DNA of 64,000 nucleotides from Candidatus Woykebacteria bacterium RBG_13_40_15 (lineage in GTDB: Bacteria > Patescibacteria > Microgenomatia > Woykebacterales > RBG-16-39-9b): positions 1 through 64,000 of the forward strand of contig MHCP01000025.1 in the NCBI GenBank assembly GCA_001816655.1. Direction: 5' to 3'. The translations under genes were made by a program, and so were the position numbers. Below, in pieces: positions 40,064 through 48,700 of the stretch. The notes below the pieces were generated by a model. The model was given only the letters and a program-made list of their open reading frames with translations, did not search any database and was not told the origin of the DNA. Numbering within the stretch: the first letter of the stretch is position 1; each line of letters begins with the position of its first letter.

Positions 40064-41259
40064 TGCAGGAATTTTTTTATGAAGTAAAAGATAAGCAGGA
40101 CGAAACTCTTAAGGGAGTAGTTGAGGCTGTTAGTACTGATCAAGCTGCAAAGATTCTACATGAGCAGGGTTACACGATTCTTAAAATTCAGGCAAAGGGT
40201 AAAGGGTTAAGCTTACCCTTTCTTGGTGGTATTGGTATCGGACCAATATCTCAGTTTACTAGGCAACTTGCGACCATGGTAACTTCTGGGCTACCCTTGG
40301 CAGATTCTCTAGATGTTTTGAAAAAACAGACGGAAAATAAAAATCTTCAAGTTGTAATCGAACAAATTGCCGAAAGCATTCAAGCCGGAAATCCATTTTC
40401 AGCGGCGCTACAAAAACACCCAAAGGTATTTTCCAAAGCTTATATTAATGTTGTGAGGGCTGGGGAGGCTTCTGGTACTCTTGACAAGGTGCTTTTGCGC
40501 TTGGCGGATAACCTTGAAAAGGAACGACAATTTCAAGGCGAGGTGAGAGGTGCGATGATTTATCCAGCGATTATTGTTAGCGCGATGGTTGTTGTTTCAA
40601 TGATTGTATTAGTTTTTGTTGTACCAAAACTTACCGAAGTTTATACTGGATTGGACATACCTCTGCCGTTGCCGACGATTATTTTGATGGCTGTAAGTGG
40701 TTTTATGTCGCGGTTTTGGTGGTTGTTAGTAATTCTGGCGGTTGCAGGTATTTACACCCTTCGGCGATATAAAGCTACTCCCGAGGGTGCCCTAGTAATC
40801 GATAGACTGATTTTGAGACTCCCAGTTATAGGTAAACTAAATCGTGACAGCTCCCTTACAGAGTTCACCCGTACTTTGAGTATATTAGTCGGTGCTGGTG
40901 TGCCGATACTTGAATCTTTAAAAATTGCTGGGGATACAGGGACAAATGCAGTTCACAGAGATGCTGCTTCCCATGTGGTTGCGTTGGTAGAAAAAGGCAC
41001 TCCTCTTTCAAAATCTATTGAGGAGTTTCCCACCTTTCCGCCAATAATTTCTCAAATGACAAATGTTGGTGAGGAAACAGGGAAGATGGATGAGGTACTT
41101 GATAAGGTGTCTAGGTTTTTCGAACAGGAAGTAGAGCAGCAGGTCAAAAACCTAACTGCGGCAATAGAACCAATAGTCATGATAGTCCTTGGTATAGGCG
41201 TAGCTTTCTTGATGATTTCGATTGTTCTGCCTATCTACAGTATTACCAGCGCATTCTAG
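40063..41259 (+). CDS. pilC: Type IV pilus platform protein PilC
   Basis: Inner-membrane platform on which pilins are assembled. 398 residues with two repeated GspF/T2SF domains (about 65-190 and 265-390) and three membrane spans (about 170-190, 205-235 and 365-395). Typical blocks are FTRQLATMVTSGLPLADSLD, FTRTLSILVGAGVPILESL and SQMTNVGEETGKMDEVLDKV. An N-terminal domain YEVKDKQDETLKGVVEA is also typical. The ATG overlaps the end of pilT, showing coupling. Confidence 0.94.
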   Translation: MQEFFYEVKDKQDETLKGVVEAVSTDQAAKILHEQGYTILKIQAKGKGLSLPFLGGIGIGPISQFTRQLATMVTSGLPLADSLDVLKKQTENKNLQVVIEQIAESIQAGNPFSAALQKHPKVFSKAYINVVRAGEASGTLDKVLLRLADNLEKERQFQGEVRGAMIYPAIIVSAMVVVSMIVLVFVVPKLTEVYTGLDIPLPLPTIILMAVSGFMSRFWWLLVILAVAGIYTLRRYKATPEGALVIDRLILRLPVIGKLNRDSSLTEFTRTLSILVGAGVPILESLKIAGDTGTNAVHRDAASHVVALVEKGTPLSKSIEEFPTFPPIISQMTNVGEETGKMDEVLDKVSRFFEQEVEQQVKNLTAAIEPIVMIVLGIGVAFLMISIVLPIYSITSAF

Positions 41260-41262
41260 TAG

Positions 41263-41291
41263 GTGTCAAGTTTCATGTGTCAAGTGTCAAG
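41263..41291. repeat. Left inverted repeat of an inserted unit
   Basis: GTGTCAAGTTTCATGTGTCA and further TGTCAAG words. CATGTGTCAAGTGTCA (41274-41289) matches the reverse complement of 41703-41718 with one mismatch. It begins right after the pilC stop. Confidence 0.6.
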
Positions 41292-41294
41292 AAA

Positions 41295-41669
41295 ATGGTG
41301 GAAAATAAAGGTTATAAGAAGCTTAAAGTTTGGCAAGAAGCGCATGAGTTTGTTTTAATGATCTATGAGTTTACAAAGCGGTTTCCAAAGGAAGAAGTTT
41401 TCAGTCTTACCAACCAGCTTCGGAGAGCAGCGGTTTCAGTAGCAGCCAATATTGTGGAAGGGCAAGTTAAGAATTCACGTAAATCTTTTATCCAAGCGTT
41501 AAATATAGCGAACGGCTCCTTGGTAGAAGCTGAGTATTACTTAGAGTTAGCTAGGGAGTTGAAGTTTTTAGACACTAAAGGTTTTGATAAACTTGATCGG
41601 CAGCGGGTAATTGTAGGCAATTTGCTAAATGGTTTAATCAAGTCTTTAAAAGACAGATGTGAAGCTTGA
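41295..41669 (+). CDS. Four-helix bundle protein (23S rRNA intervening-sequence type)
   Basis: A protein of 124 residues from the ATG at 41295. The family features are present: KLKVWQEAHEFVLMIYEFTK at the start, FPKEEVFSLTNQLRRAAVSV, AANIVEGQVKNSRKSFIQ and a C-terminal helix ending NGLIKSLKDR. Such proteins are encoded in intervening sequences of 23S rRNA genes and next to mobile elements, and form homopentamers; their role is unclear. It sits inside the pilus locus between pilC and pilD, bordered by inverted repeats (41263-41291 and 41686-41720), so it looks like an inserted mobile unit. Confidence 0.88.
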   Translation: MVENKGYKKLKVWQEAHEFVLMIYEFTKRFPKEEVFSLTNQLRRAAVSVAANIVEGQVKNSRKSFIQALNIANGSLVEAEYYLELARELKFLDTKGFDKLDRQRVIVGNLLNGLIKSLKDRCEA

Positions 41670-41685
41670 CTTTTAATTATCATAG

Positions 41686-41720
41686 CACTTTGACTTGATA
41701 CATGACACTTGATACATGAT
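41686..41720. repeat. Right inverted repeat of the inserted unit
   Basis: CACTTTGACTTGATACATGA then CACTTGATACATGATA. TGACACTTGATACATG (41703-41718) is the near-perfect inverse of 41274-41289. The start codon of pilD (41716) lies within this repeat. Confidence 0.6.
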
Positions 41721-42525
41721 ACAATCTATAATTGTTTTTTTGTTCATTCTTGGTCTTACTGTTGGTTCTTTCCTTAATGTTGTTGCCTACCGCAGCGTTC
41801 ACGGTGGTTCAATTGTTTCTGGTTCTTCGAAATGCCCACATTGTAAACATACCCTGAGAGCTTTGGATTTAATCCCAATTGCAAGTTTCCTCCTACTTAG
41901 AGGCCAGTGTCGTTACTGCCATAAAAAAATTTCCGTGCGCTACCCTCTTGTAGAGGCCGCTAGTGGGCTTTTGTTTCTTTATGTAGGTTACCATTGGTAT
42001 GTTGTAGCTGGTTCGTTTATTTTGAGTTTTGATTCAATTTTTTATCTTATATTTTTGCTTTTTATTGTTAGTGTTCTGTTAGCCCTATTTATTACGGATC
42101 TTGTTGATGGTTTGCTTCCAAACGTGATAACTCTGCCAGCGATCGGAGTAGCAGCTCTTTACAAGATCTATTTAGTAGTTTTCGGTTCCATTACCATTGT
42201 TGGCTTAGGGGTAGATCTATTGGTCGCTTTCTTGATGGCAGCTATTTTCTTTGGACTGGTTTACTTTTCTGGTGAGCGGGCTCTGGGAGGAGGCGATGTG
42301 AAGCTCGCTTTTTTGATCGGGCTTTTCGTAGGCTGGCCCTCTATTTTAGTAGGCTTGTTTATAGGTTTCTTGACAGGCGGTCTAGCCTCTGTTATGCTTT
42401 TATTAATAGGCAAAAAGAGGTTTGGAGATACTGTGCCACTCGGCCCCTTTTTGACTATCGGCGCGCTAAGCGCATTGTTCTGGGGGCCGCAAATACTTGA
42501 GTTTTATGTAAAGAGTATGTTATGA
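41716..42525 (+). CDS. pilD: Prepilin peptidase PilD
   Basis: Aspartic membrane protease that cleaves prepilin leaders and methylates the new N-terminus. 269 residues. The N-terminal methylase-type region keeps both CxxC pairs (CPHCKHTL and CRYCHKKISVRYPLVE). The two catalytic aspartates lie in LLALFITDLVDGLLPN and in ALGGGDVKLAFLIG. About seven membrane spans. The start codon falls inside an inverted repeat, so the original 5' end may have been modified by the insertion upstream. Confidence 0.93.
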   Translation: MIQSIIVFLFILGLTVGSFLNVVAYRSVHGGSIVSGSSKCPHCKHTLRALDLIPIASFLLLRGQCRYCHKKISVRYPLVEAASGLLFLYVGYHWYVVAGSFILSFDSIFYLIFLLFIVSVLLALFITDLVDGLLPNVITLPAIGVAALYKIYLVVFGSITIVGLGVDLLVAFLMAAIFFGLVYFSGERALGGGDVKLAFLIGLFVGWPSILVGLFIGFLTGGLASVMLLLIGKKRFGDTVPLGPFLTIGALSALFWGPQILEFYVKSML

Positions 42526-42603
42526 AACTGCCAAGCTTTAAAATCTTAAACAACTCACTTGATAATTTCTTTCTTTTTCGAAGGGGGGTGAAAACTTTTT
42601 AGC

Positions 42604-43050
42604 ATGAAAAAATTCCTAAAGAAGCAAAAAGGGTTCACTCTTGTCGAACTTTTGATCGTTATCGCCATTATCGCTATCTTGGTAGTGATCGTGATTATCG
42701 CTATTAACCCAATTGAGCGACTTAACGATGCTCGGGATAGAACTGCTGCATCCAACGTTCGGGCTACTGGTACCTTGATCGCCACTTGTGTTACACAAGC
42801 TTTGGCTCAACCCGGTGGTAGTATTGCTGATTGTGATGACCGAGGGAAAATTCAAACTGTAGCGGATGGTCAAGTTCCCGCAGCTGTAACAATATTGCTT
42901 GACGACGTTGCTCCCGATACCGCAGATATATGCGCTTGGCAACAAGGCCGGACTGGTAGATGGTTCTTGTATGAGAATGACGGAACCGGTGGTGGAACGA
43001 CAACGCAGATTGATGATGCAGAGCCTGATGCGGCTGATTGTGGTAGCTAG
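42604..43050 (+). CDS. Type IV pilin (major candidate)
   Basis: A protein of 148 residues with a short basic leader MKKFLKKQKG and the class III signal G-FTLVELLIVIAIIAILVVI, including the conserved Glu5. Cleavage would follow Gly10. The mature part has Cys residues (ATCVTQ, ADCDDRGKI, DICAWQQG, ADCGS) that could form two disulfides, and acidic loops. It is the first pilin gene after pilD, with a GC-rich and T-rich leader GGGGGGTGAAAAC, so it is the best candidate for the major pilin. Confidence 0.9.
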   Translation: MKKFLKKQKGFTLVELLIVIAIIAILVVIVIIAINPIERLNDARDRTAASNVRATGTLIATCVTQALAQPGGSIADCDDRGKIQTVADGQVPAAVTILLDDVAPDTADICAWQQGRTGRWFLYENDGTGGGTTTQIDDAEPDAADCGS

Positions 43051-43134
43051 AATTAACTTGAAGGTAACACCCAAATTAATGTCTGTAATATCTTGCTGAG
43101 ATTGAGACGAGATTAGAATTGTGGCTATTAATTT

Positions 43135-43563
43135 ATGATTAGCAAAGTATGGCAGTCAAAAAAAGGCTTTACTTTAGTTGAGCTTTTGGTTGTAATTGCC
43201 ATTATTGGCGTCTTGGTAACAATCGTTGTTGTTGCGATAAATCCAGTTCGCGTGATCCAAAATTCTCAAGACACAAAACACCGCAGCGAATTAAACCAGG
43301 TAAAGACTGCTCTGCAGCTTTACTACAATGAAAATAAGAGATATCCGGCTGTTGCTGAATTTGGTACAGGAGGAACGATTCCGTTCTCCCCTACCTATGT
43401 GAGGGATGCTGATATGCTTAGTCCGACCAAAATTACGTATACCCTACCTACCAGCGATTACCTTGCTTATACCACAGTAAATCACACAACAGCTGATGAT
43501 ACCAACAGTGTTACTAAGTGTGGGGGTACTGGCACGAATAGATATTATATTTGTCCAGACTAG
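43135..43563 (+). CDS. Type IV pilin-like protein
   Basis: A protein of 142 residues: leader MISKVWQSKKG, then FTLVELLVVIAIIGVLVTIV with Glu5, followed by a long helix with RVIQNSQDTKHRSELNQVK and a small globular domain (YYNENKRYPAVAEFGTGG, TKCGGTGTNRYYICPD with a C-terminal disulfide loop). It resembles pseudopilins of the GspG type. Minor or alternative pilin, co-transcribed with its neighbours. Confidence 0.88.
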   Translation: MISKVWQSKKGFTLVELLVVIAIIGVLVTIVVVAINPVRVIQNSQDTKHRSELNQVKTALQLYYNENKRYPAVAEFGTGGTIPFSPTYVRDADMLSPTKITYTLPTSDYLAYTTVNHTTADDTNSVTKCGGTGTNRYYICPD

Positions 43564-43572
43564 CCAGGTAAT

Positions 43573-44094
43573 ATGCCTTCTTTTTTCCAAAAAACCCTAA
43601 AATCCCAAAAAGGCGTTTCAATAATTACCATAATAATTTTAATTGCTGTTGTGGTGGCCGCCTTGAATGTTTACGCTTATTTTGAACCGAATTTCCAATT
43701 AAAACAATTTAGTGCGATGTATTATCTGCGCGACCATAACGATAAAATAAAGAAAGCCGACCTGGAAAAGTTAAAAGCGGCAGTAGACAGTTACTATGAA
43801 GACCATCACGATTACCCAGCCAATACTGGTTGGTGTGGTAGAATATTCTCCCTGATGCAGACAGATGTTAGGGACGCGCTATCCCCCTATTTTGCGGCTG
43901 ATAGGTTCCCACAGGATCCCACCTTTGGTAACACAAACAAAGACTATTTTTATATGAGGGTAGATGACCACTCTTACGTTTTAATGGCTTCACTTGAAAA
44001 TTCTCCTCTCGGCGACTCTTCCTACAACTACACCGGCTGTTACGACTGGCCTGGGGATGGGATTTATAATTACAAACTGACTGGTGGATACTAG
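43573..44094 (+). CDS. Unusual prepilin-like protein without Glu5
   Basis: A protein of 173 residues. The leader (MPSFFQKTLKSQKG) and a hydrophobic helix are present, but the first mature residues are VSIITIIILIAVV: position 5 is Thr, not Glu. The globular part has KLKAAVDSYYEDHHDYPANT, which matches the pilin layout (helix then YYxxxxxYP). It has no exact family. It lies in the pilin cluster 9 bases after the previous gene. It may be a minor pilin that joins the tip without Glu5, as GspK does. Confidence 0.75.
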   Translation: MPSFFQKTLKSQKGVSIITIIILIAVVVAALNVYAYFEPNFQLKQFSAMYYLRDHNDKIKKADLEKLKAAVDSYYEDHHDYPANTGWCGRIFSLMQTDVRDALSPYFAADRFPQDPTFGNTNKDYFYMRVDDHSYVLMASLENSPLGDSSYNYTGCYDWPGDGIYNYKLTGGY

Positions 44095-44153
44095 CCTTCT
44101 TTTCCTCAAGCTAAATGTTGCACGAAAAAGAGTTGTTTGCTACCATTTAATTA

Positions 44154-44882
44154 ATGCCTTTTTTTAAATTTCAAATTTCAAAGTTTTCGACCCGAGTTCA
44201 GGCTGAGGGTTTCAGATCTCAAATTGGCAAGAAAATTTTAGGAACTGACTTTACTTTTAAGATTTCCAAGCGACCCCACAATAAAGGATTTACCCTCGTT
44301 GAACTTTTGGTTGTTATTGCTCTTATTAGCATTTTGGCGGCTTTTGTTTTTGCAAGTTATCAAAATTTTGGGCAGCGGCAAGAAGTCCAAAATGTTGCGT
44401 TGGAATTAAAGTCGTCACTTCGTAAATACCAAAACTTTGCTATTTCCGGCCAAAAAAACCCAGATCCTACCAATGTTTCTCAGTGCCATGATCCGTCTAG
44501 TTTAGCTAACGATTCAACTTATAGTGTGGTCTACTACGCTGTTTTGGCTGATTCGTCCCCAGTTCCCCATTCTTACAAGGCGGTACTTCATTGTGCTCAT
44601 CTTGCTTTAGGCTATGATGTTGAATTTGTGAATGGCTTTCCTTGGGAAAATCTCGAAAATTTTGAGGTTGGGAAAGCTAGCATACCCCCATCTAGCGATG
44701 ATTCATGCGATTCTGTAGAAATACGCTTCAAGCCTGTAAATAAAGGGATAGAGCTTTATTGCGACAGCTCCCCTTTAGCCGCACCCTATGATCAGGTTTA
44801 TTTTAGTTTGTCAAATGGAGCCGCAACGTATAGGGTGTATGTAACAAGCTCTGGGGATATCTATGAAGAACAAAAGATGTAG
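44154..44882 (+). CDS. Minor pilin, FimT/GspH-like
   Basis: A protein of 242 residues. The class III signal appears late, at residue 45: NKG-FTLVELLVVIALISILAAFV, with Glu5. The leader before it is unusually long (44 residues), but I found no better internal start. The mature part (GQRQEVQNVALELKSSLRKY, then a Cys-containing beta domain) resembles FimT/GspH pseudopilins, which sit at the pilus tip. Its stop overlaps the next gene by 20 bases. Confidence 0.82.
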   Translation: MPFFKFQISKFSTRVQAEGFRSQIGKKILGTDFTFKISKRPHNKGFTLVELLVVIALISILAAFVFASYQNFGQRQEVQNVALELKSSLRKYQNFAISGQKNPDPTNVSQCHDPSSLANDSTYSVVYYAVLADSSPVPHSYKAVLHCAHLALGYDVEFVNGFPWENLENFEVGKASIPPSSDDSCDSVEIRFKPVNKGIELYCDSSPLAAPYDQVYFSLSNGAATYRVYVTSSGDIYEEQKM

Positions 44883-45486
44883 TTTTAAAGAAAAAGGACA
44901 GATTTTGCTTGAAGTTGTTGTTACCCTGCTCGTAGCAATGGTAATTATTGGATCCATTGTTTCTTTGGTGAATAAGTCAAACCAGCGGGCGACGCTTTCC
45001 CGCCAGTCGGAACAGGCGACAAGACTAGCGCAAGAGGGGATGGAAATTGTTAGAAATATCAAAGGAGATACTTCTAATGGTTTAGTAAGAGTTGGAGATA
45101 ATGCGGTGGCAGGGGTGCCTTGCGGTTTAATTGGGCCGCCGACGTACTGCTCTTTTAATGATTTATACTCTACGACTCAAGGTACTATAAACGCGTTTTT
45201 GACCAATCATGGTTACAGTGCCGGCTCTAGTTGCCCAGCGTCACCTTCGGCATGGTGCTTGGTTAATACGCAGCCGGACGGAGAGAAAGCGCTTTCTAAC
45301 ATTTTCAATCGCTCAATTGAAATATGGGATGATCCACCCATCGGTTCTCCAATTTGCGGAGATATTCCAAGCGATCCAACTTTGAACTCAGGGCCCCAAG
45401 CAATTAAGCGGGTAACTGTTACCGTCTCTTGGGACTCTCCGATTGGTCATCAGGAAAGGAAGGTAGTAAGTTGTTTAGGTCTATAA
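44863..45486 (+). CDS. Minor pilin, PilV-like
   Basis: A protein of 207 residues. The leader MKNKRCSFKEKG precedes QILLEVVVTLLVAMVIIGSI, with Gln1 and Glu5, then SEQATRLAQEGMEIVRNIKG, a common block of PilV/GspI-like pseudopilins. The globular part carries several cysteines (VPCGLIG, TYCSFND, SSCPASPSAWC). It overlaps both neighbours, so the minor-pilin genes are translationally coupled. Confidence 0.85.
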   Translation: MKNKRCSFKEKGQILLEVVVTLLVAMVIIGSIVSLVNKSNQRATLSRQSEQATRLAQEGMEIVRNIKGDTSNGLVRVGDNAVAGVPCGLIGPPTYCSFNDLYSTTQGTINAFLTNHGYSAGSSCPASPSAWCLVNTQPDGEKALSNIFNRSIEIWDDPPIGSPICGDIPSDPTLNSGPQAIKRVTVTVSWDSPIGHQERKVVSCLGL

Positions 45487-45992
45487 AAATAGGGCAAAAA
45501 AGTAATAGCAGGGGCTTTACTCTTATTGAACTTTTGGTGGTTACAGTTGTGGTAGGCATCTTAGGAGCAATAAGTTCTGTGATAGTTTTGTCTGTGCTTC
45601 GCTCTCAGAATAAAACTGCAATTACCAATGAAGTTACTCAAAATGGAGATAATATTATAAATGTGTTTGAAAGGGATGTTAAATTTTCGTCTTCTGCTGA
45701 TGACAAATCAACAGACTCGGTTACCTTGATGGGTAAAAAGAATATAGTTTGGAGTTGTGGTGGTACAAATATTACTCGTGATTTGGGCGACGGCAGTGGG
45801 CCAAAGAGTGTGACTAGTATTTCTGTAGCTGTTAAGAGTGGTACATGTAGGTTTAATATTTCAGGAAGTAACAGCGATCTAGTAGAGTTTAATTTTACCT
45901 TGACTCAAAGTTCTAGTGCGCCGAGCAAAAGTGAATTCAGCATTGAAGTGCCTTTTGGAACAAAAGTTGGTTTAAGAAGCTATGGAAAGTAG
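45471..45992 (+). CDS. Minor pilin, PilW/GspJ-like
   Basis: A protein of 173 residues from a TTG at 45471, chosen because AGGAAGG lies 7 bases before it, while a longer frame (from 45429) would be out of step with this signal. NSRG-FTLIELLVVTVVVGIL gives a normal class III signal with Glu5. A beta-rich domain follows (VTLMGKKNIVWSCGGTNI, SGTCRFNISG), in the manner of GspJ/PilW. It overlaps the PilV-like gene by 16 bases. Confidence 0.82.
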   Translation: MFRSIKIGQKSNSRGFTLIELLVVTVVVGILGAISSVIVLSVLRSQNKTAITNEVTQNGDNIINVFERDVKFSSSADDKSTDSVTLMGKKNIVWSCGGTNITRDLGDGSGPKSVTSISVAVKSGTCRFNISGSNSDLVEFNFTLTQSSSAPSKSEFSIEVPFGTKVGLRSYGK

Positions 45993-46067
45993 TGGGTAGC
46001 CTTAAATTTAGAAGGCTTTTACTTGACTAGCTTAAAATTTGTATTTAAGATTAAATTAAGGGAAAAA

Positions 46068-47021
46068 ATGATTCTGCCGAAAAGAAGCAAGCGGGAAAAA
46101 GGGCAAATATTAATAATCTTCCTTCTGATTTTGGTTGTTACTTTGGCTATTGTCCTTTCTATCGCCTCCAGAACTGTTATGGATGTTCGTATGACCTCAA
46201 CCAGCGATGAAAGCAACCGTGCTTACTTTGCTGCGGAGGCTGGAGTTGAAGAAGCCCTGAAGCAGTTGGAAGCAGGAGTAGCTATAAGTGCCCACCCAAT
46301 AAACTTAGATTTTGGAAAGTTGAATAATACAAAAGGTTTGGTACAAGAAGTTGGTCTGGGTGGGGAGCAAAATTTTATTTACCCTGGAAACCTGAAAAAG
46401 GATGAGGTAGCCCAGTTTAATTTGTTAAGTATTCCCGATAATCCAGCACCAGCACCCCCAGAAGAGCCTAGTCCGATTGGTAGTAGTTTAACTTTCCATT
46501 GGGGCTCTTCGGATACCAGAGCAGACGACGCTGGAGCAGGCCCTGATACTTGGAAAACAGCGGCAATTGAAGTAACAATTATTTATTGCAACCCTTGTGT
46601 TGCACCACCTGGCACCTCTACCTTTCGACTTAAAAAAGTAGCTTTTGATCCAATTGATCGGGGTAATAATTTTAGCCCCCTTAACCCACCTTTTGGCACT
46701 GTTGGCAGGCAGACTATATCGGATAGTAGATCTGAAAAGGATTTTTACTTTCATGCAAATGTAGATGTTACAGCCTTGATTGGCTCATACCCAGCTAATA
46801 CCCCAGTGTTAGCTAGAGTAAGATTTCTTTATAACAACATAGACTCACCGATAGCAGTTACGGCAGCAGGGACAATACCCACGGAAGGGTCTTTAATTGA
46901 ATCGATAGGACAAACTTCATCGGGTGTGACGAGAAGGCTGCAAGCAGTTCGTCTCTACCCTCCCCCGCTTCCGATCCCGTTTGATTACGTCCTTTTCAGT
47001 AAGGGAGATATCATCAAATAG
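46068..47021 (+). CDS. PilX/GspK-like minor pilin
   Basis: A protein of 317 residues from the ATG at 46068 (an upstream TTG at 46023 lacks a ribosome-binding site). REKG-QILIIFLLILVVTLAI lacks Glu5, as in GspK and PilX. ESNRAYFAAEAGVEEALKQ is the PilX block. The long C-terminal part is a beta-rich domain with unfamiliar sequence (APAPPEEPSPIGSSLTFHWG, NNIDSPIAVTAAG). It would sit at the pilus tip. It ends 71 bases before pilM. Confidence 0.82.
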   Translation: MILPKRSKREKGQILIIFLLILVVTLAIVLSIASRTVMDVRMTSTSDESNRAYFAAEAGVEEALKQLEAGVAISAHPINLDFGKLNNTKGLVQEVGLGGEQNFIYPGNLKKDEVAQFNLLSIPDNPAPAPPEEPSPIGSSLTFHWGSSDTRADDAGAGPDTWKTAAIEVTIIYCNPCVAPPGTSTFRLKKVAFDPIDRGNNFSPLNPPFGTVGRQTISDSRSEKDFYFHANVDVTALIGSYPANTPVLARVRFLYNNIDSPIAVTAAGTIPTEGSLIESIGQTSSGVTRRLQAVRLYPPPLPIPFDYVLFSKGDIIK

Positions 47022-47091
47022 TTATTGATGGCTCTAATATAGGGATTGCCAGATTTAAACCCTTTGTGATACGATAAAAACAATAAGTCTT

Positions 47092-48126
47092 ATGCCTGCC
47101 TTAGATCATATTGGTTTAGACATTGGTACCCATAGCATAAAAGCAGTTCAACTTTCAGGTTCTTTTAATGGACCTGTTTTTGTTGCCGCAGGCCAAATCC
47201 AAGCTCCACAGATAAGTGGCGACCCAAACAGTAACGAATCAATTGATAAAATTGCTGATGCGATCAAAAAGCTTCGTAGCGAAGTACGTATAACTAAGGA
47301 TAAAGCAAATACCGCCCTACCAGAGTCGCAAATATTTACGAGAGTTGTTGAAATGCCGCTTCTTAGTCAAAAAGAAATGCAAAATGCAATAGTTTGGGAG
47401 GCTGAGCAGTACGTTCCGGTTCCAATGACCGAAGTAAAGCTTGACTGGCAAGTACTTGGTGAAGCAAATCCGCAAGGGAGAGTTGAGGTACTTTTGGTTG
47501 CGGCTCCAATCGCGCTTGTAAATAGGTATTTAGCAATTTTGAAAAAAGCAGATCTAGTTCCAATGGGTCTTGAGACGGAAATTACTTCTGTAGCCCGCGC
47601 CCTAGTACAAAGAGTAAGTGGGGCACCGACTACGATGGTAGTAAGTATTGGCGCCTCTACGACCGATTTAAGTATTATTCGGTCGGGGAAAATTAGCCTT
47701 ACCCGATCAATAGCTACAGGAGGTATCGCGCTTGCACGGGGTGTTGCACAGGAACTTGGATTTGAATTGGATCAAGCAACTGAGTATATGAAAACTTATG
47801 GTTTAGACCCAAATTCTCTTGAGGGGAAAGTTATGCAGGCGATAAAACCCATATTTGATGTAATAGTTAATGAAATACGTCGGGTTTTGGCGTATTATTT
47901 AAGTAAGCACCCAGATGCACCGGTGAAAAGAATCATTGTTACTGGAGGAACTGCAAAGTTACCGGGATTGGTGATTTATTTAGCGGAAGCTTTAGGTTTG
48001 GAGGTGCAAGTTGGAAATCCATGGGAAGGTATTTCCTTACCTTCAAACTTTTCGCAAAAACTTAACGAGGAAGCAACATCATATGCGGTTGCAGTTGGAC
48101 TAGCTTTGAAACAGGCAGGAGGGTAG
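47092..48126 (+). CDS. pilM: Type IV pilus inner-membrane protein PilM
   Basis: Cytoplasmic actin-like protein that anchors the pilus scaffold. 344 residues: HIGLDIGTHSIKAVQLSG at the start, QNAIVWEAEQYVPVPMTEV, MVVSIGASTTDLSIIRSGK and RIIVTGGTAKLPGLVIYLAE are typical. It binds ATP and the N-terminus of PilN. It lies 3 bases upstream of pilN. Confidence 0.93.
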   Translation: MPALDHIGLDIGTHSIKAVQLSGSFNGPVFVAAGQIQAPQISGDPNSNESIDKIADAIKKLRSEVRITKDKANTALPESQIFTRVVEMPLLSQKEMQNAIVWEAEQYVPVPMTEVKLDWQVLGEANPQGRVEVLLVAAPIALVNRYLAILKKADLVPMGLETEITSVARALVQRVSGAPTTMVVSIGASTTDLSIIRSGKISLTRSIATGGIALARGVAQELGFELDQATEYMKTYGLDPNSLEGKVMQAIKPIFDVIVNEIRRVLAYYLSKHPDAPVKRIIVTGGTAKLPGLVIYLAEALGLEVQVGNPWEGISLPSNFSQKLNEEATSYAVAVGLALKQAGG

Positions 48127-48128
48127 AA

Positions 48129-48698
48129 ATGGCGGATATAAACCTTGTACCAGAAGTTGCGAGAAAAGAAATAAAAAAAACCGTAAGTCGTCAGCAAACT
48201 GCAAATAAAGCTGCTCTTATAGCTATATTGGTTGCCGGTCTTATACTTACGGCGTTCTTTCTATACTGGTTATTTATTGTGGCTTCATCTAAGCTAGTAT
48301 CGATGGATACTGAGAGATCGGAGGGAAAGGTGCTAGAACAAAGCAGAAAAGAAATTACCCATAGGGCTTTGGTTCAAAAAATAGACGAAGCCTCTAAATT
48401 TCTTAGTTTAGTAAAGCCGTATTCAATCAGTTTTGATGAACTGATGATCTTGTTGAATGACTCTAAATCTACCTTGAAAATTGCTGAGGTTGGAGACGAA
48501 GGAAAATTTAAAATAAATGGTACAATCCACAATTCGTCAGATTTCGAAAGTTTAGTAGAGGCTTTGAGCGAGTCAGAGTCTTTTAGTGATTCTGTTCTAG
48601 TTACCTTAGATGGTGTTAAAGATAAGCCGTATGCTTTTGATATTGAAATGAAATTTTTAAAAAAGGGATTGCCAGAGGCAACATCCTCTGCTAACTAA
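48129..48698 (+). CDS. pilN: Type IV pilus scaffold protein PilN
   Basis: A protein of 189 residues. MADINLVPEVARKEIKK carries the INLVP motif that binds PilM. One membrane span lies at about 28-50. The exterior part includes a coiled-coil-like stretch (SMDTERSEGKVLEQSRKEIT) and a ferredoxin-like domain (KIAEVGDEGKFKINGTIHNS, DFESLVEALSESESF). Forms the PilMNO platform with its neighbours. Confidence 0.88.
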   Translation: MADINLVPEVARKEIKKTVSRQQTANKAALIAILVAGLILTAFFLYWLFIVASSKLVSMDTERSEGKVLEQSRKEITHRALVQKIDEASKFLSLVKPYSISFDELMILLNDSKSTLKIAEVGDEGKFKINGTIHNSSDFESLVEALSESESFSDSVLVTLDGVKDKPYAFDIEMKFLKKGLPEATSSAN

Positions 48699-48700
48699 AT

